Below, in pieces: positions 1 through 6,960 of a DNA stretch of 8,982 nt. Numbering within the stretch: the stretch's first letter is position 1; every line of letters begins with the position of its first letter. The position numbers were made by a program, and so were the translations under genes. Origin of the DNA: Bifidobacteriaceae bacterium (GTDB lineage: Bacteria; Actinomycetota; Actinomycetes; Actinomycetales; WQXJ01). The DNA is taken from contig JAITJY010000203.1 of assembly GCA_031278675.1 (NCBI GenBank), forward strand, positions 1-8,982. The letters run 5' to 3'. The notes below the pieces were generated by a model. It was not told the origin of the DNA, made no database searches, and was given only the letters and a program-made list of their open reading frames with translations.

Positions 1-63
1 TGGTCCACCGGGCGGGAATAAGTGGGCTCTGACCTGCAAATACGCGATGTCTGCGGGGCACGC

Positions 64-107
64 GGGCGTCAGCCAGACGCCTCGAAAAACTCGCCAAAAA
101 AATTTTT
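64..107 (+). terminator. Terminator-like hairpin followed by A/T tract
   Basis: GGCGTC (65-70) pairs with GACGCC (76-81) around a 5-base loop, and G64/T82 can add a wobble pair. Downstream is a run of seven A and five T (96-107), which is striking in DNA this rich in G/C. The T run lies about 20 bases beyond the stem, so this is not a canonical intrinsic terminator. It could end a gene lying left of the window, or be a bent A-tract. The hairpin is seen directly; its role is inferred. Confidence 0.3.
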
Positions 108-315
108 CAGGACACGCCCGTTTGCTCATCATCTAAGACAAACAACCGGCACCTCCGTGACGCCGTCCGGGCGGCGGTGCGCCAGCCCCGCACCCGTCAA
201 AACCACCCACGCCGCAGGCGGTCCAACCCGCGTCTGATCGGCAACCGAGGCGAAGCGCCAAAGCGGGGACGCGGCATCGTCCACCGCACCGAAACCCGAC
301 TCAATCCCGAGAGCC
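108..315. other. Gene-free stretch, no recognised feature
   Basis: Open frames exist on both strands here, as expected in G/C-rich DNA. None combines a credible start, a ribosome binding site and a recognisable protein. The minus-strand frame at 129-353 runs into the first 89-bp repeat and gives no recognisable domain. No tRNA or other RNA gene was seen. Confidence 0.4.
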
Positions 316-580
316 GCCCACGCGGCATCACGCCGTTGCACGTTCCCGCCCACCTCACCACCGTTCGTCCCGCACTAGCTGTAAGCCTCGCCGTCCCGAA
401 CAGCGCCCACGCGGCATGGCGGCGTTGCACGTTCCCGCCCACCTCACCACCGTTCGCCTCGCGGTAGCAGTAAGCCTCGCCGTCCCGCACAGCGCCCACG
501 CGGCATGGCGCCGGTGCACGATGCCGCCCACCTCACCACCGTTCGTCCCGCACTAGCTGTAGGCCTCGCCGTCCGCACGC
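316..580. repeat. Three tandem copies of an 89-bp repeat
   Basis: The units begin at 316, 405 and 494 with GCCCACGCGGCAT. They share blocks such as CCGCCCACCTCACCACCGTT and GCCTCGCCGTCC. The middle copy differs most between these blocks (CCTCGCGGTAGCAG where the others have TCCCGCACTAGCTG), and the third lacks one C near its end. The period of 89 is not a multiple of three, so every copy shifts the reading frame and the array is very unlikely to encode protein. The function is unknown; it looks like a minisatellite. Confidence 0.9.
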
Positions 581-760
581 CGCCAGCGTGTGCTGCGTCA
601 GCCAGCGTTGATCGTGACGTAGAGTGCTGTGGCAGGGCTTCGCTGTCGGTGTCCTCCTGAAGGGGGTCCTCGCAGGACGCGGAGGCGACCAAGCATCGGC
701 GCCGATACCGGACACCCCGAAGTTATCCGACACGCCAAAACGCCAATCCGCCGCCAGGCC
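581..760. other. Non-coding stretch upstream of the decamer array
   Basis: An ATG at 624 is in frame with the MFS gene downstream. Starting there would add 80 low-complexity residues encoded largely by the decamer array, and it has no convincing Shine-Dalgarno sequence. A promoter for the MFS gene probably lies in or near this stretch, but no clear -35/-10 pair was found. Confidence 0.35.
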
Positions 761-840
761 CCACGGGACCAACCGGGACCAACCGGGACCGACCAGGACC
801 GACCGTGGCCGACCGGGACCGACCAGGACCAACCGGGACC
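761..840. repeat. Eight tandem 10-bp repeats upstream of the MFS start
   Basis: Eight decamers run in exact register from 761 to 840, with consensus (A/G)ACC(G/A)GGACC. Variants are CCACGGGACC in the first unit and GACCGTGGCC in the fifth. The array ends 7 bases before the Shine-Dalgarno sequence of the MFS gene, so it lies in that gene's leader or promoter. The unit is close to one helical turn. A period of 10 is not a multiple of three, so a change in copy number would break any reading frame through it. Confidence 0.93.
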
Positions 841-847
841 ACTCCTC

Positions 848-855
848 AAGGAGGT
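848..855 (+). promoter_or_regulatory. Perfect Shine-Dalgarno that fixes a TTG start
   Basis: AAGGAGGT is fully complementary to the 3' end of 16S rRNA. It lies 8 bases before the TTG at 864, which is in frame with the transporter. This decides the start in favour of TTG 864 over the upstream ATG at 624 and the internal ATG at 948, which would cut into the first membrane segment. Confidence 0.85.
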
Positions 856-863
856 TCAAGCCG

Positions 864-2225
864 TTGCGAACGAGCCGCGAGGCCAACCTCCAAGGCCCTC
901 ACGCGGGGACCGGGCGGACCTATGCCGGGCTGGTGACCTCGAACTTCATGACGCTGTTCCTGATCGCCAGTTCTGGGGTGTATACCGCGAGCGCCATGAC
1001 CGAGTTCAACGCCATGCACCTATTGGGCGCCGCCTTCACCCTGGAGAGCCTGGCGCTGTGCATCATATTGCCGCTGGCCGCAAACCTGGGAAACCGGTTG
1101 GGGCGGCGCCGGTTGTTCCTGGCCGCGCTGGCGGCCTACACGGGCGCGACGGTGATCTGCGCTATGGCGGCATCCGGCGCTTGGTTTGTCGCCGGGCGCA
1201 CCGTCATGGGCGCCGCGTGGGGCCTGTTCATGGGCAACACGTTTGCGCTGGTCGCGGACCTCTACCCGCCCGGCCTGGCGACTCGGCGCACCGGTCAGAT
1301 GCAGGCGGCGGGCCTGGTCGCCATGGTCGGTGCGGCGCCGGTGGCCGGGCTGTTCGCGGATCTGATCACCTGGCGCGCGGCCTTCTGGGTGGCGGTACCG
1401 GCGCTGGTGGCCGCCTGGCTGCTCGTCGCGACCGGCCGGGTGGCGGTGGGGAGGGGGCCGGCGGGACCAGTCGACATCGTCGGCGTGGTTTGTTTGGCGG
1501 GGGTCCTGACACCTTTTTCATGCACGATGGCGTGGGCCGGCACCGCTTTTCCGTGGGCTTCTGTTACGACGGTTGTTCTGCTAGGTATCAGCCTGCTCTG
1601 TTTGGTCGCGTTGGTGGTGGTAGAGCGCCGCGTGCGGGACGGCATTTTCCCGGTCGCGGTGCTGGCCAACCGGCCTTTCCTGGCGGTTTTCGGCGTCACG
1701 GTACTGAGCGCGCTGGCGGGCGCGACGGGCAATTTCCTGCCGGCCTTCGCCCAACAGGTACTGGGCACGTCTGCGACCGTATCGGGCCTGGTGGGGATGC
1801 CGGGCCTGGGGTTGGCGGCGGTCGGGGCGAGCCTACTGGGCCGCTACCTGGCGGCGCGCCAGCGCTACCGCGCGGTGGTAGCGGGCTGGGCGGGCGTGCT
1901 CGCGGGCGTCACCTGTCTCTATTTCACTTTTGGGCCGCACACCGCCCTGATCTTGGTGTTCATTGCGGGCACCCTGATGGGCGTAGCCCAAACCGGCGCC
2001 CAGGTGGTGCCGTACACCTTCCCTATGTTGGCACTCAAGCCTGACCTGGTGCCGTCCGGGATTGCACTCATGACCTTCGGCGGCACAGCCGCCAACACTG
2101 TCGGCGCGGCCCTGCTCAGTGCTGTTGCCGCCACCGGCCTGACCGACACCTTCCGCTTCGCGATCATCTTCGGCGCCGCCGCCCTGATAATCGCTGCATT
2201 CTTCCGGGACCCCCCAACCCGGTAA
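864..2225 (+). CDS. MFS transporter, DHA2-like 14-segment drug/metabolite exporter
   Basis: This is a proton-coupled inner-membrane exporter of the major facilitator superfamily, 453 aa from TTG 864. About 14 hydrophobic segments can be counted, from roughly residue 20 to the C-terminus, which fits the DHA2 (QacA/EmrB) group. A motif-A-like loop follows segment 2 (N77-R-L-G-R-R-R83), but the usual Asp is Asn and the leading Gly is Ala. Segment 5 and the following loop have the family pattern, here GAAPVAGLFADLITWRAAFW, with Ala for the usual Gly of the GP pair. The substrate cannot be inferred; DHA2 proteins export drugs, dyes, antibiotics or metabolites. No regulator gene is adjacent on the same strand. 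The decamer array immediately upstream may affect expression. The gene is convergent with the AraC-type regulator. The family call is strong, the start good and the substrate unknown. Confidence 0.88.
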   Translation: MRTSREANLQGPHAGTGRTYAGLVTSNFMTLFLIASSGVYTASAMTEFNAMHLLGAAFTLESLALCIILPLAANLGNRLGRRRLFLAALAAYTGATVICAMAASGAWFVAGRTVMGAAWGLFMGNTFALVADLYPPGLATRRTGQMQAAGLVAMVGAAPVAGLFADLITWRAAFWVAVPALVAAWLLVATGRVAVGRGPAGPVDIVGVVCLAGVLTPFSCTMAWAGTAFPWASVTTVVLLGISLLCLVALVVVERRVRDGIFPVAVLANRPFLAVFGVTVLSALAGATGNFLPAFAQQVLGTSATVSGLVGMPGLGLAAVGASLLGRYLAARQRYRAVVAGWAGVLAGVTCLYFTFGPHTALILVFIAGTLMGVAQTGAQVVPYTFPMLALKPDLVPSGIALMTFGGTAANTVGAALLSAVAATGLTDTFRFAIIFGAAALIIAAFFRDPPTR

Positions 2226-2284
2226 TCTCTGCCCCTGGGCGCTGACCTGGAGATAAATTGCAACACTCGACGCGGCTGGGGCCG

Positions 2285-2368
2285 CGATGGGCTCACCGAG
2301 CGGGTCAACTCGTCGGCTTGGGGCCGCAGCGGGCTCGTCGAGCGGGCCGACTCGTCGGCTTGGGGCCG
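2285..2368. repeat. Two tandem copies of a 42-bp repeat
   Basis: The copies at 2285-2326 and 2327-2368 differ at about seven positions and share the tail CTCGTCGGCTTGGGGCCG. A fragment of that tail also lies just before the first copy (2274-2284, one T missing). The array sits exactly between the first plus-oriented and first inverted 20-bp repeat. No ribosome binding site or recognisable protein goes with the frames that cross it. Confidence 0.82.
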
Positions 2369-2416
2369 CGAGTGTTTCAATTTATCTCCTGGGTTTCGTC
2401 GAGTGTTTCAATTTAT

Positions 2417-2447
2417 CTCTGACCTTCAGCATCACCGCAGGTCAGAG
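2417..2447. repeat. Inverted repeat in the loop between opposed 20-mers
   Basis: CTCTGACC (2417-2424) is perfectly complementary to GGTCAGAG (2440-2447) around a 15-base loop. It lies between the inverted and direct groups of 20-mers, at the tip of the larger stem those groups could form. No T run follows on either strand, so intrinsic termination is not supported. It could contribute to ending either convergent transcript. Confidence 0.5.
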
Positions 2448-2564
2448 CCTTGGTCTTGGTTGGGCAGGAGATAAATTGAAACACTCGCCACCGGAAAGGA
2501 GATAAATTGAAACACTCGCCACCGGACGGGAGATAAATTGAAACACTCGACGCCGCAGGCGGGG

Positions 2565-3335
2565 TCAGGCCTGGGCGGTGCGGGCGCGGCGGCGGAAGCC
2601 GCCCGGGGTTTCGCCGGTCAAGCGGACTAGCTGGCGGGTCAGGGAGGGCTGGTCATAGAAACCGGTTCTGGTAGCGACCTCAGAGATCGGCAGGTCGGTT
2701 TCCGCCAGCAACGCCATAGCGCGGTCGATCCGCTGCTGCAAGACATAGGCCCGGGGGGTTAGACCGAACACCTTACGCATGTTCCGGTCCAAAGTGGACA
2801 CAGAAGTGCCGGCGGCCAGAGCCAACTCGGCTACGCTCGGCAGCTCCGGCGCCGGCGCCGCGAGCGCCGCCCGCACCAAACCAACCACCTTGGTCAGTGC
2901 AGAACCGATCTGATCAGATGACCCGAGTGCCGCCAACTCAGTCGACACAGTCACCACCCCGACCGGCTCGCGCCGGCCGCCCTCCTGGCGGAACACCGGC
3001 AGCTTAGTGGTCAGATACCAGGCCGGGGCGCCGCCGGCGGCGCGAATCACTTCCAGTTCGCCGCGCAGCGGCTTCCCGGTGGACATGACCTCCAAATCCT
3101 GCGCCTCATAGCGTTCAGCCAGTGCCGGCAGGAACAGTTCCCGCGCACTGCGCCCCAACACGTGAGCGCGGCTGGACGCAGAAGACCGGCGCACAAACGC
3201 CTCATTGACTTCGACATAGCGTCCTTGCGCATCCTTGACCGCGAACATCACCCCAGGCAACTCCGCCCACAGGTCAACCAGCTCTTGGGTCAGGTCAACC
3301 CCACCCAATAGCAGGTTGTCACGATTGCGCGTCAT
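2565..3335 (-). CDS. PAS-domain AraC/XylS-type transcriptional regulator
   Basis: This is a cytoplasmic DNA-binding regulator, 256 aa from ATG 3335. Residues about 18-135 form a PAS sensor domain (FAVKDAQGRYVEVNEAF, then RELFLP and a MSTGKPL turn). Residues about 167-252 form the two helix-turn-helix units of the AraC family, VAELALAAGTSVSTLDR and ISEVATRTGFYDQPSLTRQ, ending in the typical GETPGGFRRR. Reading further upstream would add 52 low-complexity residues from the putA leader, so the ATG is preferred, although no good Shine-Dalgarno precedes it; TTG 3353 is the alternative. The gene is divergent from putA, whose product has no DNA-binding domain of its own. AraC-type control of proline catabolism is known (PruR of Pseudomonas aeruginosa), so regulation of putA is a reasonable inference. 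The signal sensed by the PAS domain is unknown. Confidence 0.85.
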   Translation of the reverse strand: MTRNRDNLLLGGVDLTQELVDLWAELPGVMFAVKDAQGRYVEVNEAFVRRSSASSRAHVLGRSARELFLPALAERYEAQDLEVMSTGKPLRGELEVIRAAGGAPAWYLTTKLPVFRQEGGRREPVGVVTVSTELAALGSSDQIGSALTKVVGLVRAALAAPAPELPSVAELALAAGTSVSTLDRNMRKVFGLTPRAYVLQQRIDRAMALLAETDLPISEVATRTGFYDQPSLTRQLVRLTGETPGGFRRRARTAQA

Positions 3336-3365
3336 CTTGATGGCATGATACAAGACACCAGGGGC

Positions 3366-3393
3366 TGGATAAGACAATCTAATTGAATGGCAA
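3366..3393 (-). promoter_or_regulatory. Candidate promoter for the AraC-type regulator
   Basis: On the minus strand TTGCCA (3393-3388) is followed after 16 bases by TATCCA (3371-3366). Transcription would start about 25 bases before the ATG at 3335. The stretch 3366-3400 is the most A/T-rich part of the divergent gap and probably also carries control sites for putA. For putA only a weak pair was seen (TTGAAT at 3383, TAACCC at 3405). All of this is by eye and tentative. Confidence 0.3.
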
Positions 3394-3433
3394 AATCTGC
3401 CGCTTAACCCAAGCGGGCCGCCCGGGGCGTCGC

Positions 3434-3500
3434 GCCACGCGCCGCGCCACGCGCCGCCCAGGGCGCAGCGACAACCAGCCTCAAGGCTCAAGGCTCAAGC
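3434..3500. repeat. Short tandem repeats in the putA leader
   Basis: GCCACGCGCCGC is duplicated exactly (3434-3445, 3446-3457). It is followed by a small hairpin, GCGCC (3451-3455) with GGCGC (3462-3466). Then TCAAGGC is repeated at 3481 and 3488, with a partial third copy to 3500. They lie 20-90 bases before the putA start and may shape the leader RNA. No function is known. Confidence 0.6.
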
Positions 3501-3520
3501 AAACAGACTTGGAGACAATA

Positions 3521-6500
3521 GTGACCAGCAAGAACGCCAAATCCTCCCCCACCGTGACCCCCGACCAACTGGTCGAAGAAGCGGTCAAACTGGCCCGCCA
3601 GTGGTCCCGGGCCACCGACACAAAGGCCTCAGCCAAAGAATTGGCTTCCAACCGGATGCTCGCCAAACTGGTCCAAGACAAGGCGGGCCTCGAGTTCACC
3701 ATGGCGTTCGTGGACCGCGTCGCCCGCCCCGAAGACAACAAAGTCGCCGCCCGCGAACTCAAAAAACTCGCGACCAGCGGCAATGTCCCTGGTTTCATCT
3801 CGGTGCCAGACCGCTGTCTGACGGCCGTGGGCGGCCGGATCGCCCCGCTGATGCCCGCCGTTGCCATGCCCCTCGCCCGGGCGCGGCTCCGCCAAATGGT
3901 TGGCCACCTCGTGGTCGACGCGTCCGACAAGCCGCTGACCAAGCACATTGAACGCTCAAAGCAGGCCGGCTACCGTCTCAATTTGAACCTGCTCGGCGAA
4001 GCCGTCCTAGGCGAAAAAGAAGCCGCCAAGCGACTCGCCCGCACCATAGCCCTGGTCCGGCGCCGCGACGTGGACTACATCTCCATCAAAGTTTCCTCGC
4101 TGGCCAGCCAACTAGTCACCTGGGATAGGGCCGGGTCGGTTGAACGCATCCTGGATCACCTGCACCCATTGCTGCGCGCCGCGAAGGAATCCGGCACGTT
4201 CGTCAACCTGGACATGGAGGAATACCGCGACCTGAACCTCACCATGGACGCATTTGAACGCGCCATGATGGAAGAAGAGTTCCTCCACCTCGAAGCTGGC
4301 ATTGTGATCCAGTGCTACCTCCCAGATGCGCTCGGAGCGATGCAAGAACTTGCCGCATTCGCCCTAAGGCGTCAAGCCGCCGGCGGAGCACCGATCAAAG
4401 TCCGCCTGGTCAAGGGCGCCAACCTTTCAATGGAACAGGTCGAATGCCAGCTCCACGGCTGGGAACAGGCCATCTATCCCTCCAAAGAAGCAGTCGACGC
4501 GAACTATGTGCGAGTGATCGACTGGGCGGTACGCCCCGAAAACGTCCAGAACCTGAAGATCGGCGTGGCCGGCCACAACCTGTTCCACCTCGCGCTGGCC
4601 CACCTGCTAGCCGAGCGTCGCGGCGTCAGCTCAGCCGTCGATTTCGAGATGCTGCAAGGCATGGCCCCCGCCCAAGCTGACGCAGTTAAACAGACCACCG
4701 GCTCAGTCTTGTTCTACACGCCGGTGGTGGCCGCCGAGGATTTCGATGTCGCGATCGCCTACCTGGTGCGCCGCCTCGAAGAAAACGCCGCCCCTCAGAA
4801 CTTCCTCCACCAGTCATTCGCGCCGGTCCCAGACCCCCTCGCGATAGCCGAAGAAAAGTTCCGCTTGTCCGTCCAAGAACGCGAGAAGTATTCGCTTGAG
4901 CCTCGCCGCGGCAAGGTCCCCGCCCCTCCCGAACAGGGTTTCTACAACGAGCCAGATTCCGATGCCGCCGTCCAAGCCCAGCGTGACGTCGCCTTGGCTG
5001 CCCTCGCCGCCACGCCGCCCACCCAAGCGGTCGCAGAATTGACGGACGTGGCTGAACTGGACGGCGTCATCGTGCGCGCTGTCGAAGCACACCCCAAGTG
5101 GGCTGGGTTGACGCCAACCGAGCGGGCCACCGCGCTGCGAGCTGCCGCTGGGCGCCTCGCCGCGCAGCGTAGCGCGTTGCTGAACATCATGGCCCACGAG
5201 GGTGGCAAGACCGTGGCAGAGGCAGATCCCGAGATCAGCGAAGCGATCGACTTCGCGCGGTACTACGCCGAATCCGCTATCAAGACTGCGGCGTTGGGGG
5301 AGCGTGACCGGTTGACGTTCACACCGTCCAAGGTCACAGCCGTGATTCCGCCCTGGAACTTCCCTGTCGCTATCCCCGTCGGCGGGGTCATGGCAGCGCT
5401 CGCCGCCGGTTCGCCTGTGGTGATCAAGCCCGCCAAGGCGACCCGCCGGTGCGTCGAGGTCGCGGTGGCCGCCATCCTCGAAGGTCTCGCCGAGGCAGGC
5501 GCCCCGGACGGCATATTGCAGGTGGTCCACGTCGCCAACCATGAGTTGGGCCGGCGCCTCGTGACGCATCCGGACGTGGAGACAGTGGTGTTGACCGGGT
5601 CGATCGAGACCGCCGCCATGTTTGCCGATTGGCGCCCCGAACTGAATCTCCTCGCAGAGACATCCGGCAAGAACTCGATCATTGTGACCCCGTCCGCAGA
5701 CCTCGATCTGGCCGCATCTGACCTGGTCAAGTCCGCTTTTGGTCACGCCGGGCAGAAGTGTTCAGCGGCGTCTTTGGGTATTTTGGTCGGCTCGGTTTAC
5801 CGGTCGCGGCGGTTCTTGGGACAGTTGGCCGATGCCGTCCGCTCGCTCGCCGTAGGCCAGGGGCCCGACATTGCAACAACGATGGGGCCGCTGATCGAAC
5901 CGCCCAGCGAGAAGCTCCACCGCGCCTTGACCAAACTGGATCCCGGCGAGCGTTGGCTGGTCAAACCGCAACAACTGGATGATTCGGGCAGATTGTGGTC
6001 GCCCGGGTTGAAGGCCGGAGTTGAGCCCGGTTCTTGGTATCACCTGACCGAGTGCTTTGGGCCCGTGTTGGGGTTGATGTATGCGAAGGATCTGTCTGAG
6101 GCGATCGCGTTGCAAAATGCGACATCTTTCGGGTTGACCGGTGGGATCCATACTTTGGACCAGGGCGAGGTGGCCCGCTGGTTGGATCTGGTGGAAGTCG
6201 GCAACGCGTATGTCAATCGGCACATCACGGGCGCCATTGTGCAGCGGCAATCTTTTGGTGGCTGGAAAGCTTCGGCGGTGGGCCCAGGCGCTAAGGCCGG
6301 CGGACCGAACTATGTCGCCGAGTTTGGTGTGTGGGCAGATGCTGAGCCGCCCGCTGACCCGGACGCCTGGTTGGAGGCGGCCCGGCGGTCGGATGCGGCG
6401 GCTTGGGCTGAGGAGTTCGGGCTCGACCATGATCCGTCGGCGCTGCGCGTCGAAGCGAACCGGTTCCGTTACCGGCCTGTACCGGTCTATACCGTGCGGG

Positions 6501-6820
6501 TTGGCGAAGGCGGCGCTGAACATCAAGTCCAGCGGGTTTTGGCGGCCGCGTCTCTGGCCGGCGTGCCGGCCACCGTGTCCCGGTGGGGTGCCGAAACGCA
6601 TGAGGAGTTCGCTCGGTCCGTGAGGACCGGGATTGTCTCTGGCCGCATCCGCGTGGTGGGCCGCTCGCCTGGTCTGCGCGAGGCGGCGGCCGCCCGCCTC
6701 GGCGAAGTCACCGTGTTGGATCAGCCCGTGACCGGCGCGGGGCGCCGTGAACTCCTGAACGTACTCCACGAACAGGCGCTGTCGATCACCAAGCACCGCT
6801 TCGGCCACGTCCCTGACTAG
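3521..6820 (+). CDS. putA: Bifunctional proline dehydrogenase / P5C dehydrogenase
   Basis: PutA oxidises proline to glutamate in two steps: an FAD-dependent proline dehydrogenase, then an NAD-dependent glutamate-semialdehyde dehydrogenase. The start is GTG 3521, with GGAG 6 bases upstream (3511-3514), giving 1099 aa. The proline dehydrogenase half shows NLDMEEYRDL, KVRLVKGANLSMEQVE, DFEMLQGMAP and the substrate helix YLVRRLEENAAPQNFL (from residue 414). The aldehyde dehydrogenase half shows PPWNFP (610-615), ETSGKN with Glu713, and HAGQKCSAAS with the nucleophile Cys747. Its conserved core ends near residue 936 (GGPNYVAEF). About 160 residues follow; in long PutAs such a tail can be an extra domain. 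The N-terminal ribbon-helix-helix of E. coli PutA is absent, so PutA cannot repress its own gene. The divergent PAS/AraC gene is the obvious candidate regulator. The gene appears intact. Confidence 0.97.
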   Translation: MTSKNAKSSPTVTPDQLVEEAVKLARQWSRATDTKASAKELASNRMLAKLVQDKAGLEFTMAFVDRVARPEDNKVAARELKKLATSGNVPGFISVPDRCLTAVGGRIAPLMPAVAMPLARARLRQMVGHLVVDASDKPLTKHIERSKQAGYRLNLNLLGEAVLGEKEAAKRLARTIALVRRRDVDYISIKVSSLASQLVTWDRAGSVERILDHLHPLLRAAKESGTFVNLDMEEYRDLNLTMDAFERAMMEEEFLHLEAGIVIQCYLPDALGAMQELAAFALRRQAAGGAPIKVRLVKGANLSMEQVECQLHGWEQAIYPSKEAVDANYVRVIDWAVRPENVQNLKIGVAGHNLFHLALAHLLAERRGVSSAVDFEMLQGMAPAQADAVKQTTGSVLFYTPVVAAEDFDVAIAYLVRRLEENAAPQNFLHQSFAPVPDPLAIAEEKFRLSVQEREKYSLEPRRGKVPAPPEQGFYNEPDSDAAVQAQRDVALAALAATPPTQAVAELTDVAELDGVIVRAVEAHPKWAGLTPTERATALRAAAGRLAAQRSALLNIMAHEGGKTVAEADPEISEAIDFARYYAESAIKTAALGERDRLTFTPSKVTAVIPPWNFPVAIPVGGVMAALAAGSPVVIKPAKATRRCVEVAVAAILEGLAEAGAPDGILQVVHVANHELGRRLVTHPDVETVVLTGSIETAAMFADWRPELNLLAETSGKNSIIVTPSADLDLAASDLVKSAFGHAGQKCSAASLGILVGSVYRSRRFLGQLADAVRSLAVGQGPDIATTMGPLIEPPSEKLHRALTKLDPGERWLVKPQQLDDSGRLWSPGLKAGVEPGSWYHLTECFGPVLGLMYAKDLSEAIALQNATSFGLTGGIHTLDQGEVARWLDLVEVGNAYVNRHITGAIVQRQSFGGWKASAVGPGAKAGGPNYVAEFGVWADAEPPADPDAWLEAARRSDAAAWAEEFGLDHDPSALRVEANRFRYRPVPVYTVRVGEGGAEHQVQRVLAAASLAGVPATVSRWGAETHEEFARSVRTGIVSGRIRVVGRSPGLREAAAARLGEVTVLDQPVTGAGRRELLNVLHEQALSITKHRFGHVPD

Positions 6821-6843
6821 GACGGTGTTGAGCAACACCGTCC
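6820..6843 (+). terminator. Strong hairpin at the putA stop codon
   Basis: The arms GGACGGTGTTG and CAACACCGTCC (11 bp) are perfect complements with only two bases between them, so the real loop must take in the innermost pair. The hairpin begins at the last base of the putA stop codon. No T run follows. It may act as a 3'-end or RNA-stabilising hairpin, or a terminator of the non-canonical kind common in actinobacteria. Confidence 0.65.
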
Positions 6844-6858
6844 GACAGTGTTGACGCA

Positions 6859-6903
6859 TGGGAGAGCGAAGCTCTCACAAGCGGAAACGCGGCAGACCAG
6901 CGC
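6859..6903 (+). repeat. Structured repeat element, copy 1 (after putA)
   Basis: The hairpin GAGAGC-GAA-GCTCTC (6862-6876) contains GCGAAGC, a triloop sequence known to be very stable in DNA. The stem can be extended past a G·A mismatch by TG/CA (6859-6860 with 6878-6879). Directly after it comes the 24-base segment 6880-6903, beginning AGCGGAAACGCGG. The same layout, with different stem sequence and a 22/24 match in that segment, occurs inverted at 7978-8020. The two copies flank nagB. The identity is unknown. Confidence 0.65.
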
Positions 6904-6938
6904 TTTTGCCGGGCGGCAGCGTGTTGGCGGCCGGGGGT

Positions 6939-6960
6939 GGCGGTTAGCTAGCTAACCGCC
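6939..6960. terminator. Perfect 22-bp palindrome between putA and nagB
   Basis: GGCGGTTAGCT (6939-6949) and its exact complement (6950-6960) abut with no spacer, centred on TAGCTAGCTA. As RNA it can form a hairpin in either direction, which suits the gap between convergent putA and nagB. As DNA it could be a site for a symmetric dimeric protein. Only TT follows on the plus strand, so termination is a guess. Confidence 0.6.

Larger units (their letters stand above)
2250..2549. repeat. Cluster of six 20-bp repeats in both orientations
   Basis: The 20-mer GAGATAAATTGAAACACTCG occurs on the plus strand at 2250-2269 (one change, A to C), 2468-2487, 2499-2518 and 2530-2549. It occurs inverted at 2369-2388 and 2400-2419. 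The last three copies start exactly 31 bp apart, with 11-bp spacers CCACCGGAAAG and CCACCGGACGG. The inverted pair is also 31 bp apart, with a different spacer. The unit is about two-thirds A/T inside very G/C-rich DNA. It fills the gap between two convergent genes. Identical units on a three-turn period suggest a protein-binding array or a dispersed intergenic repeat. The inverted sets could also fold into a large stem. The function is not known. Confidence 0.93.

Noticed and set aside
1..21. Tail of an upstream plus-strand gene ending at TAA (19-21)
   Set aside because: Only six codons are visible, too few to support a coding call.
129..499. Minus-strand proteins across the 89-bp repeats
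   Set aside because: Each repeat shifts the frame by one base, so the same DNA would be read in different frames in successive copies; no recognisable domain or start signal.
624..863. 80-residue N-terminal extension of the MFS transporter from ATG 624
   Set aside because: It would be low-complexity sequence encoded by the decamer array, while TTG 864 has a perfect, well-placed Shine-Dalgarno sequence.
629..2044. Second long plus-strand frame overlapping the MFS gene
   Set aside because: Gly/Arg/Pro-rich translation typical of an off-frame reading of G/C-rich DNA; the MFS frame has clear membrane segments and motifs.
2468..2549. CRISPR array (the repeat contains ATTGAAAC, a common CRISPR repeat ending)
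   Set aside because: Repeats are only 20 bp, spacers only 11 bp and nearly identical to each other, copies occur in both orientations, and no cas gene is nearby.
2250..2549. The 20-mers as binding sites of the adjacent AraC-type regulator
   Set aside because: AraC sites are often direct repeats, but these lie downstream of both flanking genes rather than at a promoter; not supported beyond proximity.
4814..5746. Long minus-strand open frame opposite putA (and a similar one at 5762-6859)
   Set aside because: A G/C-rich shadow of the secure putA frame, with no recognisable domain in its translation.
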